Source of the DNA: Defluviimonas aquaemixtae
GTDB lineage: Bacteria; Pseudomonadota; Alphaproteobacteria; Rhodobacterales; Rhodobacteraceae
Assembly (NCBI RefSeq): GCF_900302475.1
Contig: NZ_OMOQ01000001.1
Coordinates: 1,550,001 to 1,614,000 of the forward strand
DNA: 64,000 nt
Direction of reading: 5' to 3'
Part shown: positions 1 to 9,741 of the stretch, one piece after another
How the letters are laid out: each line of letters begins with the position of its first letter
Position numbering within the stretch: the first letter of the stretch is position 1
Notes under the pieces: model-generated
What the model was told of the DNA's origin: nothing
Seen by the model: the letters and a program-made list of their open reading frames with translations, nothing else
Databases searched by the model: none
Program-made: the position numbers and the translations under genes

Positions 1-521
1 AAGCGTGGGAACGAGTAGCCATCGACGAACGCGGTCTCATCCAGCTCCTTCGGCACTCCGCGCATGAAGCCTTCGAGAATCCAGACCGCGAGAGGGATGT
101 TGAACAGGCAGTGCGCGAGCGCGACCGCGATATGCGTGTCGAAGAGCTCCATCGCCGAGTAGAGTTGGAAGAAGGGCAGCGCGAAGACCGCCGCCGGCGC
201 CATCCGATTGGTCAGGAGCCAGAAGAACAACTGCTTGTCGCCGAGGAAGCGGTAGCGCGAGAAGGCATAGGCCGCCGGCAGCGCCACCGTGACGGAAATC
301 ACTGTGTTTATCGTTACGTAGATGATGGAATTGATGTAACCCCAGTACCAGGTCGGATCGGTGAATATCGTCTTGTAGCTCGCCAGCGTCCAGGTCTGGG
401 GAAAAAGCGAGAACCCTCCCAGAATCTCCTGTGTGGTCTTGAAGCTCATCGCCACGAGCCAGTAGATCGGCAACATGAGGAAGAGGATGTAGAGGATTGG
501 AATGATTGATCGCTTCTTCAT
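1..521 (-). CDS. glpQ: ABC transporter permease (MalG type), 3' end cut off by window edge
   Basis: Inner-membrane permease of the binding-protein-dependent importer encoded just upstream. About 173 residues are visible. They start MKKRSIIPIL and carry a first hydrophobic segment at residues 6-24, a periplasmic stretch, a second segment around residues 63-85 and a third around 95-115. The piece stops before the conserved EAA loop that docks on the ATPases, because the gene runs off position 1. The start lies 9 bases after the stop of the previous permease gene, so the two are one transcription unit. Family placement is firm. The glycerol (GlpQ) assignment rests on the operon's binding protein and ATPases, not on this fragment. 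Confidence 0.8.
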   Translation of the reverse strand, partial: MKKRSIIPILYILFLMLPIYWLVAMSFKTTQEILGGFSLFPQTWTLASYKTIFTDPTWYWGYINSIIYVTINTVISVTVALPAAYAFSRYRFLGDKQLFFWLLTNRMAPAAVFALPFFQLYSAMELFDTHIAVALAHCLFNIPLAVWILEGFMRGVPKELDETAFVDGYSFPR

Positions 522-530
522 CTTGATCCC

Positions 531-1394
531 CTATTTCACGTCGTGCCGCGTCATCAGCGTGTAGAACAGCCACGAGACGAAAAGCGTGATCGCGAAGTAG
601 ATCAGGCTCATCGCCGCCGCCGGGCCGAGGTCGAACTGGCCAAGTGCGATCTTCACGAGGTCGATCGACAGGAGCGTCGTGGAGTTGCCGGGCCCGCCCC
701 CCGTCAGCACGAAGGGCTCGGTGTATATGTTGAAGCTGTCCATGAAGCGCAGAAGAATGGCGATGGTCAGCACCTGCTTCATCTTCGGCAACTGGATGTA
801 GCGGAACACCGCCCAGTTCGACGCCCCGTCGATCTTCGCGGCCTGGTAGTAGGCATCGGGGATTGAGACAAGCCCCGCATAGCACAAAAGTACGACCAGC
901 GAAGTCCAGTGCCAGACATCCATGGTGATGATCGTGACCCAAGCCGCTATCGGGCTCCGCGTCATGTTGTAATCGATGCCGAGCGTGTGGTTCATCAGGT
1001 AGCCGAGCAGACCGATGTCGGGGAGCGTGAAGATGTTCCACATCGCGCCCACGACGTTCCACGGGATCAGCATCGGCAGCGCCATCGTGACCAGGCAGAC
1101 CGGCACCCAGAACCCCTTGCGGGGCATCGACAGGGCGATGATGATGCCCAGCGGCACCTCGATCACGAGGATCATGAAGGTGAACAGGAACTGACGCCCG
1201 AGCGCGGCGTGGAACCGTTCGGAGCGCAAGATATCCTGGAACCATCCCAGTCCGTGCCAGAAGAACTGGTTGTTGCCAAAGGTTTCCTGCACCGAGTAGT
1301 TCACGACCGTCATCATCGGGACGAGCGCGTTGAACGCGACGAGGATGAGGACCGGGAGGACGAAGAGCCAGCCCTTCTGGTTGACCTTGCGCAT
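531..1394 (-). CDS. glpP: ABC transporter permease (MalF type)
   Basis: First of two inner-membrane permeases of the importer, about 287 residues with roughly six hydrophobic segments. The EAA-like loop is visible as AAKIDGASNWAVFRYIQLP, which is where an ATPase would dock. I place the start at 1394 (MRKVNQKGW). Its ATG overlaps the stop of the upstream ATPase gene by one base (TGATG), a translational-coupling arrangement, and homologous permeases start with this short cytoplasmic leader. An in-frame ATG further upstream would extend it into the ATPase gene and is unlikely. It probably pairs with the truncated permease downstream to form the channel of a glycerol or related polyol importer. 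Confidence 0.85.
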   Translation of the reverse strand: MRKVNQKGWLFVLPVLILVAFNALVPMMTVVNYSVQETFGNNQFFWHGLGWFQDILRSERFHAALGRQFLFTFMILVIEVPLGIIIALSMPRKGFWVPVCLVTMALPMLIPWNVVGAMWNIFTLPDIGLLGYLMNHTLGIDYNMTRSPIAAWVTIITMDVWHWTSLVVLLCYAGLVSIPDAYYQAAKIDGASNWAVFRYIQLPKMKQVLTIAILLRFMDSFNIYTEPFVLTGGGPGNSTTLLSIDLVKIALGQFDLGPAAAMSLIYFAITLFVSWLFYTLMTRHDVK

Positions 1395-2473
1395 CAGGCG
1401 GCCCTCCCTTTTTCGCTGGCGATCCATCCGTCCCGGTACAGCCGCGTCTGCTCGGGCTTGAAGGAAAGGTGAACGGTGTCGCCCTGTCCCGGCGCCGCAC
1501 CTTCGACCACGGCGCTGATGCGCGCATCGCCCGCGACAGCCTCGACGACCGAGTGGCGGCCGAGGTCCATTACCTTGCGCACGGTCGCCGGAACGCCTGC
1601 CTCGGACAGCGCAACGAATTCCGGCCGGACGCCGATTTCGTGGCGGCCCGATCCGGCTGAGATAGTTCCTTCAAGCACGATCCGCTGACCAGCGAAGAAG
1701 GCCGCGCCGTCCCGAACTTCGGCCGGCAGGACATTCATGCCGGGCGAGCCAATGAAGTGGCCCACGAATGTATGCGCCGGGCGTTCGAACAGCTCCACGG
1801 GCGTGCCGATCTGCACGACCTCGCCTTCCTGCATCACCACGACCTGATCGGCGAAGGTCAGCGCCTCGGTCTGGTCGTGCGTGACATAGATCATCGTCAC
1901 GCGCACGCGCTGGTGCAGCTCTTTCAGTTTCGACCTGAGTTTCCATTTCAGGTGCGGATCGATCACGGTCAGCGGCTCGTCGAACATGATGACGTTGACG
2001 TCGTCGCGAACAAGGCCGCGGCCCATGGAGATTTTCTGCTTGTTGTCAGCCGTCAGGTGCGCGGCGCGGACGCTCAGCATCTCCGTCACTTCGAGCATCG
2101 CGGCGATCTCTTCGACTCGCGCTTTTACATGCCCCTCGTCGACCCCCCGATTCCTGAGCGGAAAGGCAAGGTTGTCGTAGACCGTCATCGTGTCGTAGAT
2201 GACGGGAAACTGGAACACCTGCGCGATATTGCGCTTGTCCGGCGGAAGCTGCGTCACGTCATTGCCGTCGAAAAGGATCCGCCCTTCCGTAGGGTAAAGA
2301 AGTCCGGAAATGATATTCAGAAGTGTGGATTTCCCGCATCCTGACGGACCGAGAAGAGCGTAGGCGCCGCCGTTCTCCCAGTCGAGATCAATCTCCTTCA
2401 GCGCATAGTCCTCGGGGCCTTTCGGATCGGCCATGTAGCTGTGGCGCAGCTTTTCAAGCGTGATCTTCGCCAT
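1394..2473 (-). CDS. glpT: ABC importer ATPase, GlpT-like, degenerate signature motif
   Basis: Cytoplasmic ATPase of the importer, 359 residues: a nucleotide-binding domain (about 1-230) and a C-terminal TOBE-like regulatory domain. Walker A is GPSGCGKST (42-50), Walker B is VIMFDEP (161-167) with the catalytic Glu present, and the H-loop YVTHDQTEAL keeps its His (199). The ABC signature, normally LSGGQ, is replaced by LTADNKQKIS (140-149). The neighbouring ATPase has the mirror-image defect, so the two probably form a heterodimer with one competent ATP site. The stop overlaps the start of the permease gene. The assignment to the GlpT family of glycerol ABC ATPases is from recognition of overall sequence and is moderately sure. 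Confidence 0.8.
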   Translation of the reverse strand: MAKITLEKLRHSYMADPKGPEDYALKEIDLDWENGGAYALLGPSGCGKSTLLNIISGLLYPTEGRILFDGNDVTQLPPDKRNIAQVFQFPVIYDTMTVYDNLAFPLRNRGVDEGHVKARVEEIAAMLEVTEMLSVRAAHLTADNKQKISMGRGLVRDDVNVIMFDEPLTVIDPHLKWKLRSKLKELHQRVRVTMIYVTHDQTEALTFADQVVVMQEGEVVQIGTPVELFERPAHTFVGHFIGSPGMNVLPAEVRDGAAFFAGQRIVLEGTISAGSGRHEIGVRPEFVALSEAGVPATVRKVMDLGRHSVVEAVAGDARISAVVEGAAPGQGDTVHLSFKPEQTRLYRDGWIASEKGRAA

Positions 2474-2482
2474 CTCTTCCCC

Positions 2483-3547
2483 TCAGGCCACGAGCGCGCC
2501 GTCGGGCGCGAAATAGAAGCAATGCGCGGGGTCCATGAAGAACTCATGATCCTCGCCGACGCGGTAGGGATGGACGCCAGAGGCGAGCGACACCCAGGTC
2601 TCTTCCCCCATCCGGAAATGCGCGGTCGACTCTGAGCCCGACAGCTCGGTGATCTGCACGGTTCCGGTCATGGGCACATGCGCGGTTTCCGTACGCACGG
2701 GCGAAACGTAGTTCGGCCGCACCGCGACGGTGTAGGTGCCGTCCTTTAGTTCGGCCGCAGGGCCGATAAGCCGCCAGCCGACGCCGTGTCCAAGCTCGGC
2801 CCGGTCGCCTTTTTTCGCGACCATCGCCGAGTTGATCGGCGGGTCGGAGAAGACGCGGGCCGACGTCAATGTGTTGGGGTGCCGGTAGATCTCGGCCGTC
2901 GGGCCGAATTGCGTGACGTATCCGTCCTGCATCAGCGCCGTCTTGCCGCCGAGCATCAACGCCTCGGCCGGTTCCGACGTCGCGTAGACGACCACCGCGC
3001 CACGACCGGCGAACAGCTCGGGCAGCTGGTCGCGCAACTCCTCGCGCAGCTTGTAGTCGAGATTGGCGAGCGGTTCGTCGAGAAAGACGGCGGTGGATTC
3101 CTTGGCGATAGCGCGGGCGAGCGCGGTCCTCTGCTGCTGCCCGCCAGAGAGTTCATGCGGACGGCGGTGGAGCATTGGACGCAGCTGCAGCACATCCGCC
3201 GCAGCCTCAACGCGCCCCTGGATCTCGGACTTCGGCAGACGCGCCACCCGGAGCGGCGAGGCGATATTGTCGAACACCGTCATGTGGGGGTAATTGACGA
3301 AGAACTGGTGGACGAGGCTGATGTTGCGCTTCTGCGGGCTCATCCCGGTGACGTCCTGCCCATCCATGAAGATCTGCCCGGAAGACACCCGGTCGAGCCC
3401 GGCCATCAGCTTGATCAGCGAGGTCTTGCCCGATCCCGTCTCGCCGAGGAGAATGTTGAATCGTCCCGGCTCCAAGACAAGCGAGGTTTCCTTGATATGC
3501 GTCACCTGGCCCACGCGCTTGGTGATCGCCTTGAGTTCGAGCGCCAT
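2483..3547 (-). CDS. glpS: ABC importer ATPase, GlpS-like, degenerate H-loop
   Basis: Partner ATPase, 354 residues, with an N-terminal nucleotide-binding domain and a C-terminal TOBE-like domain. Walker A is GETGSGKTS (35-43), the signature LSGGQQQR (133-140) is intact and Walker B is AVFLDEP with Asp157 and Glu158. The H-loop reads YATSEPAEAL, with Ser191 where the switch His is expected. Only 9 bases separate its stop from the GlpT-like gene. Two unlike ATPase genes back to back are typical of the GlpS/GlpT glycerol importer of rhizobia and relatives, whereas most CUT1 sugar importers have one. The start ATG is unambiguous at the N-terminus MALELKAITK. Confidence 0.82.
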   Translation of the reverse strand: MALELKAITKRVGQVTHIKETSLVLEPGRFNILLGETGSGKTSLIKLMAGLDRVSSGQIFMDGQDVTGMSPQKRNISLVHQFFVNYPHMTVFDNIASPLRVARLPKSEIQGRVEAAADVLQLRPMLHRRPHELSGGQQQRTALARAIAKESTAVFLDEPLANLDYKLREELRDQLPELFAGRGAVVVYATSEPAEALMLGGKTALMQDGYVTQFGPTAEIYRHPNTLTSARVFSDPPINSAMVAKKGDRAELGHGVGWRLIGPAAELKDGTYTVAVRPNYVSPVRTETAHVPMTGTVQITELSGSESTAHFRMGEETWVSLASGVHPYRVGEDHEFFMDPAHCFYFAPDGALVA

Positions 3548-3593
3548 GTCCCCTCCCCGGCACGATCCGCGACGGCCGCTCGCGGGTCGCGAA

Positions 3594-3617
3594 GGCCGGG
3601 GCGCAGCCGCCCCGGCC
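3594..3617 (-). promoter_or_regulatory. GC hairpin between binding-protein and ATPase genes
   Basis: A perfect 10-bp inverted repeat, GGCCGGGGCG (3594-3603) and CGCCCCGGCC (3608-3617), with a 4-base loop. It lies in the 113-base gap after the substrate-binding protein gene. No T-run follows in the direction of transcription, so it does not look like an intrinsic terminator. Hairpins at this place in transporter operons are known to protect the upstream binding-protein mRNA from 3' decay and so raise its dose over the membrane genes. That role here is an inference. Confidence 0.6.
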
Positions 3618-3660
3618 GGACCCGCCCGGCGCGATGGCCGGACGGGAGTTTCGCTTGGTC

Positions 3661-5400
<1,740 letters not shown>

Positions 5401-5766
5401 CCTGTCTCCTCCCTGTTCATGTTGGGCCAGCGGAAACTGGCCGACAGATCATCCATGGATGCGCCGGCGTTTGTCAAACTAAATATTTAGTAGACGCGAG
5501 CCTGCTTTGGCCAAGCCTGTATATAACTGTTTTGACTAACTTTTCTCGCCGCCTTTGGACAACTTTCGGGGCGGAAAAGCGTTCATGTCAGTCGCCGCAA
5601 CCACGGCAAGACTTAGCAAAACCTCGGCGGAAGTCGGGGATAGTTGAGGCGAATAAACCGGCCTAAACACAACTATACCGAATAATCGCCCCGGTTCCGG
5701 CACATTGTCGCCACATCTCGATGGCGGGATGGCTGCGAAAGCTGCCACTTTCGCGAGACCGCCACC
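5401..5766. other. Divergent intergenic region between glpV and the cysteine peptidase gene
   Basis: A 366-base gap, more AT-rich than its surroundings. It holds the putative glpV promoter and palindrome described separately. It also has a second TGACTAACT-like half site near 5533-5541 and a long-spaced inverted repeat, ATAGTTG (5640-5646) and CAACTAT (5670-5676). No credible gene or RNA was seen. Confidence 0.6.
5448..5491 (-). promoter_or_regulatory. Promoter of the glp-like operon with an abutting 14-bp palindrome
   Basis: Reading the minus strand there is a consensus -35 box TTGACA (5477-5472), an 18-base spacer and a -10-like GATGAT (5453-5448), about 50 bases before the glpV start. Directly upstream of the -35 box lies ACTAAATATTTAGT (5478-5491), a perfect 14-bp palindrome. 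Such a palindrome is the shape of a dimeric regulator's operator. Its position touching the -35 box fits either an activator or a repressor. The regulator is not in the window. Confidence 0.5.
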
Positions 5767-6390
5767 ATGATGCTGCCGCTCTGGACTCGCGGACCGATTG
5801 ACGTATCGCTCCGCACAATCGCTCTTTGCGCGCTCGTCGCGCTTGGCCTGCCCCACGGCTCTCAGGCCGCTTCGCGGATCGATCCCGCGCGGCTGGCGCC
5901 GAAAAGTGCGATCGCCGCGCCATCGGGCGCCGCGACCCTGTGCCACCGCTACGGCTGGGCCTGTTCGGGTAGCGGCGCTGCAATTGCCCCAAGCGACCTG
6001 CTTCATCATGCCCGCCGTGTCAACACGGCCGTAAACGCTCGGACCCGCGAGTTGTCGGACCGGAGCCAGTACGGCATCGAAGAGATGTGGGCCCTTCCCA
6101 CCCGGCGCGGCGGCGACTGCGAGGATTTCGCGCTCGAGAAGAAGCGTCGGCTGATCGCGGCCGGTCTTCCGGCGCGTTCTCTGCTGATCGCCACGGTTCT
6201 CGACCAACGGCGCAACTCGCATGCGGTTCTGGTGCTGCGCACCGAACAGGGCGACTTCGTGCTGGACAATTTACGGTCCGGCATCCTCGACTGGCGTCGC
6301 ACGGGCTACAGCTTCCTCAAGATGCAGAATCCCGAGCGGCCGGCACGCTGGGACGCGATCCTGGCCGGCGGCGTCTTCGGGCGGGTGTAA
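5767..6390 (+). CDS. Transglutaminase-like cysteine peptidase (BTLCP/LapG family)
   Basis: A 207-residue protein with an N-terminal hydrophobic segment (about 14-35, ending GSQAA) that should send it to the periplasm. The papain-like triad is clear: Cys118 in GGDCEDFA, His152 in NSHAVLV and Asp167 in FVLDNL. This is the bacterial transglutaminase-like cysteine proteinase family. The best-known member, LapG, clips large surface adhesins under c-di-GMP control. No LapD-type receptor or adhesin gene is next to it, so the substrate is unknown. The ATG at 5767 has only a weak ribosome-binding site, and a second ATG follows at once. Confidence 0.85.
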   Translation: MMLPLWTRGPIDVSLRTIALCALVALGLPHGSQAASRIDPARLAPKSAIAAPSGAATLCHRYGWACSGSGAAIAPSDLLHHARRVNTAVNARTRELSDRSQYGIEEMWALPTRRGGDCEDFALEKKRRLIAAGLPARSLLIATVLDQRRNSHAVLVLRTEQGDFVLDNLRSGILDWRRTGYSFLKMQNPERPARWDAILAGGVFGRV

Positions 6391-6493
6391 ATCCGGCAGG
6401 CTGCGGCACTAGTGAGGCTCGACCGTCACCGCGTCTGCGCAAATGCAGACCAAGACCTCGAGAAACGCGTCGAGCATCGCAACTCACCAGTGA

Positions 6494-7414
6494 TTAGTTG
6501 CGCTTCGTGATGTAGCCCCAGACTTCTCCAAGCGTCCAGGCCGAACTCAAGAGCATCACGAAAGGCAGCGCGCGAAGATAGCGCCCCGCCCTTCCCTTCG
6601 ACGCCTGGATGCGGAAATGCCGGAACCAGAGAACCGGGGCGATCAGCGGGCTTGCCAGGATCAGCACCCAGCGCTTGCCCGCGGGCATGTCGCGCACCCG
6701 GATTTCTCCGAACAGCCGGCCCCAGCCAAAGCGTTCCGGCAACAACTGGCGAAACGTTGTGGGCGGGCGCTGATGATGCACGACCAGCTCGTTCGAAAGC
6801 CACAGCGCCTCTCCCTTGTCGATCAGGTACCAGTGCACGATCGGCTCATGATAGCGATCCTTCCAGAGATGCCGCGTCTCCTCCAATGCCCACCGGGAAT
6901 AGCTGAGATTGACGTCTGAAACCCAGTCGGCCGGGCCGCTGTCGAAGGGACGCCCGTAACGGCCGAAATCGGTGACGTAGAAGGACCAGTTGAGAATGCT
7001 CGCCGGCTCCTTGCACTCGATCGCGCCGCCGATGACGTTCTTGCCGGTCTCGGCATAGAGCCCGACAAGCACCCGCGCCCAATCCTTCTGCGGCCGCCCG
7101 CGATCCTCCAGAATGCCGATGATGTCGCCGGTCACGGCCGCAAGCCCAGCCGACCGGCGGCGGTCGTAAAGCTCGTGCTTGCCTGCCTCGCTGGTGATCG
7201 GCCTCTTCGGCACGATGCGGCCGAGGGGCAAGAACTTCACGTCCGGAAACTCGTCCTGATACGCGGCGATGTCGGCGATGCTGTCGTCGTAGGGCACGAT
7301 GACTTCCAGTGGCGGCGGGTTCTCGAATGCCGCGACGTCGCGCAGAAAGTCGCGCACATATGTGCCGCCTTCGACGACCGTGAGCACGATCGACAGCTTC
7401 GGATCCTCGTCCAT
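6494..7414 (-). CDS. Glycosyltransferase family 2, membrane-anchored
   Basis: A 306-residue GT-A fold enzyme expected to move a sugar from a nucleotide donor to a surface-polysaccharide or lipid acceptor at the inner membrane. N-terminal KLSIVLTVVEGG is the typical first strand of GT2. ILEDRGRP near residue 100 takes the place of the metal-binding DxD region. The C-terminus (about 250-303) is hydrophobic and basic, suggesting membrane association. The start at 7414 (MDEDPKLSI) has a purine-rich ribosome-binding site. It lies 35 bases after an oxidoreductase gene on the same strand, so the two are probably cotranscribed. Donor and acceptor cannot be told from sequence. Confidence 0.8.
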   Translation of the reverse strand: MDEDPKLSIVLTVVEGGTYVRDFLRDVAAFENPPPLEVIVPYDDSIADIAAYQDEFPDVKFLPLGRIVPKRPITSEAGKHELYDRRRSAGLAAVTGDIIGILEDRGRPQKDWARVLVGLYAETGKNVIGGAIECKEPASILNWSFYVTDFGRYGRPFDSGPADWVSDVNLSYSRWALEETRHLWKDRYHEPIVHWYLIDKGEALWLSNELVVHHQRPPTTFRQLLPERFGWGRLFGEIRVRDMPAGKRWVLILASPLIAPVLWFRHFRIQASKGRAGRYLRALPFVMLLSSAWTLGEVWGYITKRN

Positions 7415-7449
7415 GTCTCTTCCCCCGCCTGTCCTGTCCTGCGCCACGA

Positions 7450-8502
7450 TCACACCCGCATCGGCCCAAGGTTCTCGAGCTCGACCGCCTGCCCGCTGCG
7501 TGTCGATTCCGCCACCGCCGCGGCGACCTCGATCGCGCGGAGACCGGCATGTCCGTCGGCGATCCGCAGTTCCGTCTTGCCCTCGACGAGGTCGATGAAT
7601 TCGGAAAGCTCGTCGGCGAACGACTTCACCGCCGTCGTCTTCCACGACTGCAGTTTCTCGCGCACCGCGATGTCTAAGTAACGCTTCGTCGTCCGGCGCT
7701 GCGCCCCGCCCGGCCGATCCATGACGATCAGGTCGTTGCGCATCGGCGCATAGGCCCCGCGCACCATGCCCTTCGTGCCGTAAGCCTCGACCATGCTCTT
7801 GTAGCCGTTCCAGTCGTTCCAAGAGGCTTGGTAGATCGCCGAAAGCCCGGACGGCGCGGTGAAGACCGCCATTGCGTTGTCCTCCGACCCCTCAACACCC
7901 CAGACCTTGTTCGAGGAGACGCCGTAGACCCGCGTGATCTCGCCCATCAGATGGCGGCCCATGTCGGTCATGTGGATTCCCACATCCCACATCGCGCCCC
8001 CGCCCGAGAGTTCGGACTTGTACTCCCAGTCATGCGCGAAGTTCGAAAGCCCCGCGTGGCCGCCATAGATGCGGACATGGTCTATATCGCCAATCTCGCC
8101 GCTTTCCATCACGTCCTTCACGTAGGCGAAAGCGGGATAGTAGCGCATGTTGAAGCCGGCCCCGAGGTGCCGTTTCGCCGTCTTCGCGGCGGCGAGAATG
8201 CGGCGGCTTCCCTCGACCGTGTTGTGCAGCGGCTTTTCCGACAGCACGTGCAGGCCGTGCTCGAAGGCGGCAAGACACAAGGGTTCGCGCACATGAGCAG
8301 GCGTGGAGATCACGACGGCGTCCATGGGCACATCCAGGAAGGCGTCGAGATCGGTGAAAGCCGGGACGCCGTGGGCATGTGCCTTGGCTTTCTCAATCGT
8401 CATGTCCATGACGGCCACGAGTTCCGCCCGCGACTCTGAGAGGACCGTCGCAACGCGCATTTGGCCGATCTTGCCAGCCGCCCCGATCACTCCGATCCGC
8501 AT
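7450..8502 (-). CDS. Gfo/Idh/MocA family NAD(P)-dependent oxidoreductase
   Basis: A 350-residue protein: a Rossmann domain starting MRIGVIGAAGKIG, then the family motif SEKPLHN with the catalytic Lys90, then an alpha/beta substrate domain containing GGGAMWDVGIHMTDMGRHL. Enzymes of this family oxidise or reduce sugars, inositols or UDP-sugars. Among polysaccharide genes the substrate is probably a nucleotide sugar or sugar residue. I start it at 8502, where the dinucleotide fold begins; an earlier in-frame ATG adds residues unlike the family. It is followed by the GT2 gene on the same strand. Confidence 0.85.
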   Translation of the reverse strand: MRIGVIGAAGKIGQMRVATVLSESRAELVAVMDMTIEKAKAHAHGVPAFTDLDAFLDVPMDAVVISTPAHVREPLCLAAFEHGLHVLSEKPLHNTVEGSRRILAAAKTAKRHLGAGFNMRYYPAFAYVKDVMESGEIGDIDHVRIYGGHAGLSNFAHDWEYKSELSGGGAMWDVGIHMTDMGRHLMGEITRVYGVSSNKVWGVEGSEDNAMAVFTAPSGLSAIYQASWNDWNGYKSMVEAYGTKGMVRGAYAPMRNDLIVMDRPGGAQRRTTKRYLDIAVREKLQSWKTTAVKSFADELSEFIDLVEGKTELRIADGHAGLRAIEVAAAVAESTRSGQAVELENLGPMRV

Positions 8503-8667
8503 GCCCGATCCTTCCCGGCGCGCCACCCAAAAAGCGCCAACCCAATCCGATAAACAATGCAATGGCGCTAGCATAGCCGATGGATTCGGGCCAGCTTGGG
8601 ACCCGGTGACAGTTTCAATGGCGCGGCGCTGTGTCTATTCTGCGCCGCAGCGGCAATTGGGTGAAGC

Positions 8668-9741
8668 ATGGAAACAGACGCGATTGTGGGGCTCAAGGGG
8701 CGCAAGGTTTTCGTCACCGGTGCGACGGGTTTCATCGGTCGGCGCCTCGTCGCCGCCCTGGCCGAACACGGCGCGGAAGTGACAGCGCTGGTCCGCAGCC
8801 GCGCGGGCGTGCGCGATCTTCCCGTAGAGATCGTGATGGGTGGAATGGAGGACGAATCTGCCCTCGCCGCCCAACTCGCCGGGCACGAGGTGTTGTTCAA
8901 CCTCGCCTATGACGTCCGCGCCACTGCGGCCGCGAACCTTGACGCCTTCGACCGGCTCTTGAAAGCGGCCGATACGGCCGGCGTGAAACGCATCGTTCAC
9001 ACGAGCTCCATCGTCGTCTACGACGACTGGCCCGACCATGACATCGACGAAACCGGGTCGATGGAGCGCCCCGGCGGCAGCGCCTACCGGCGCGCCAAGG
9101 TCGCCATGGAAATGCGGCTCATGTCCGCGCCGATGTCCGTGGCGATCCTTCAGCCAACGATCGTCTACGGCCCCGGATCCTCGCTCTGGACAGACGGCTT
9201 CGCCACCGCTCTCGCGCAAGGCGGCGTCGTTCTGCCCGAGCCGGAGGGGCGCTGCAACGGCGTCTTTGTGGACGATGTCGTTCAGGCAGCGCTTCGGGCG
9301 GCCGTGCTGCCAGATCTCGGGCGCGAACGCTTCGTGATCTCGGGGCCGGAGCCATTCCCGTGGTCGGCGCTTTTGGAGGGCTACGCGCGGATCATCGGTC
9401 GGGGCGAGGTCCGGCACGTACCTCTTCAGCAACTGACTGCGGGTCTCGGGCCGAAACCCGACGAAAGCGAGGACGCGCCGCCATCGCTTGCGGCGCGCGT
9501 CAGCGCCCTCGTGCGGCGGATCATCGGCCATCAACGGTTCGAGGCAATGGTGAGGGGGCTGAAGCGGCGAGTTTCGAAAGGCGGTATGCTCCATCCCAAC
9601 CATCATCTTCTCGAGGAGTTTTCCGGGGCAGGTACATGCCGCATCGACCATGCGCGCCAAAGGCTTGGCTACGCGCCGGACTTCGACCTCACCTCGGGCC
9701 TCGCCGCCAGTGCCGATCACCTCAGGCGGCTGGCGGGCTGA
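8668..9741 (+). CDS. NAD-dependent epimerase/dehydratase (extended SDR)
   Basis: A 357-residue short-chain dehydrogenase/reductase of the extended type. The cofactor loop is VTGATGFIGRRL (16-27). The catalytic residues are a Ser in HTSS (about 113) and Tyr140-x-x-x-Lys144 in SAYRRAK, preceded by DIDETG. A likely role is making a modified nucleotide sugar for the neighbouring glycosyltransferases. The C-terminus has an extra segment rich in Arg and Gly (about 265-310) that is not part of the fold core. Its last 20 bases overlap the end of the convergent GT4 gene. Divergent from the oxidoreductase gene, with 165 bases between. Confidence 0.8.
   Translation: METDAIVGLKGRKVFVTGATGFIGRRLVAALAEHGAEVTALVRSRAGVRDLPVEIVMGGMEDESALAAQLAGHEVLFNLAYDVRATAAANLDAFDRLLKAADTAGVKRIVHTSSIVVYDDWPDHDIDETGSMERPGGSAYRRAKVAMEMRLMSAPMSVAILQPTIVYGPGSSLWTDGFATALAQGGVVLPEPEGRCNGVFVDDVVQAALRAAVLPDLGRERFVISGPEPFPWSALLEGYARIIGRGEVRHVPLQQLTAGLGPKPDESEDAPPSLAARVSALVRRIIGHQRFEAMVRGLKRRVSKGGMLHPNHHLLEEFSGAGTCRIDHARQRLGYAPDFDLTSGLAASADHLRRLAG

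Noticed and set aside
6433-6502. Small inverted repeats between the cysteine peptidase and the GT2 gene (GTCTGC/GCAGAC and CGCAACT/AGTTGCG)
   Set aside because: Short stems, no T-run in either direction, and the second overlaps the GT2 stop codon. Not strong enough to call terminators.
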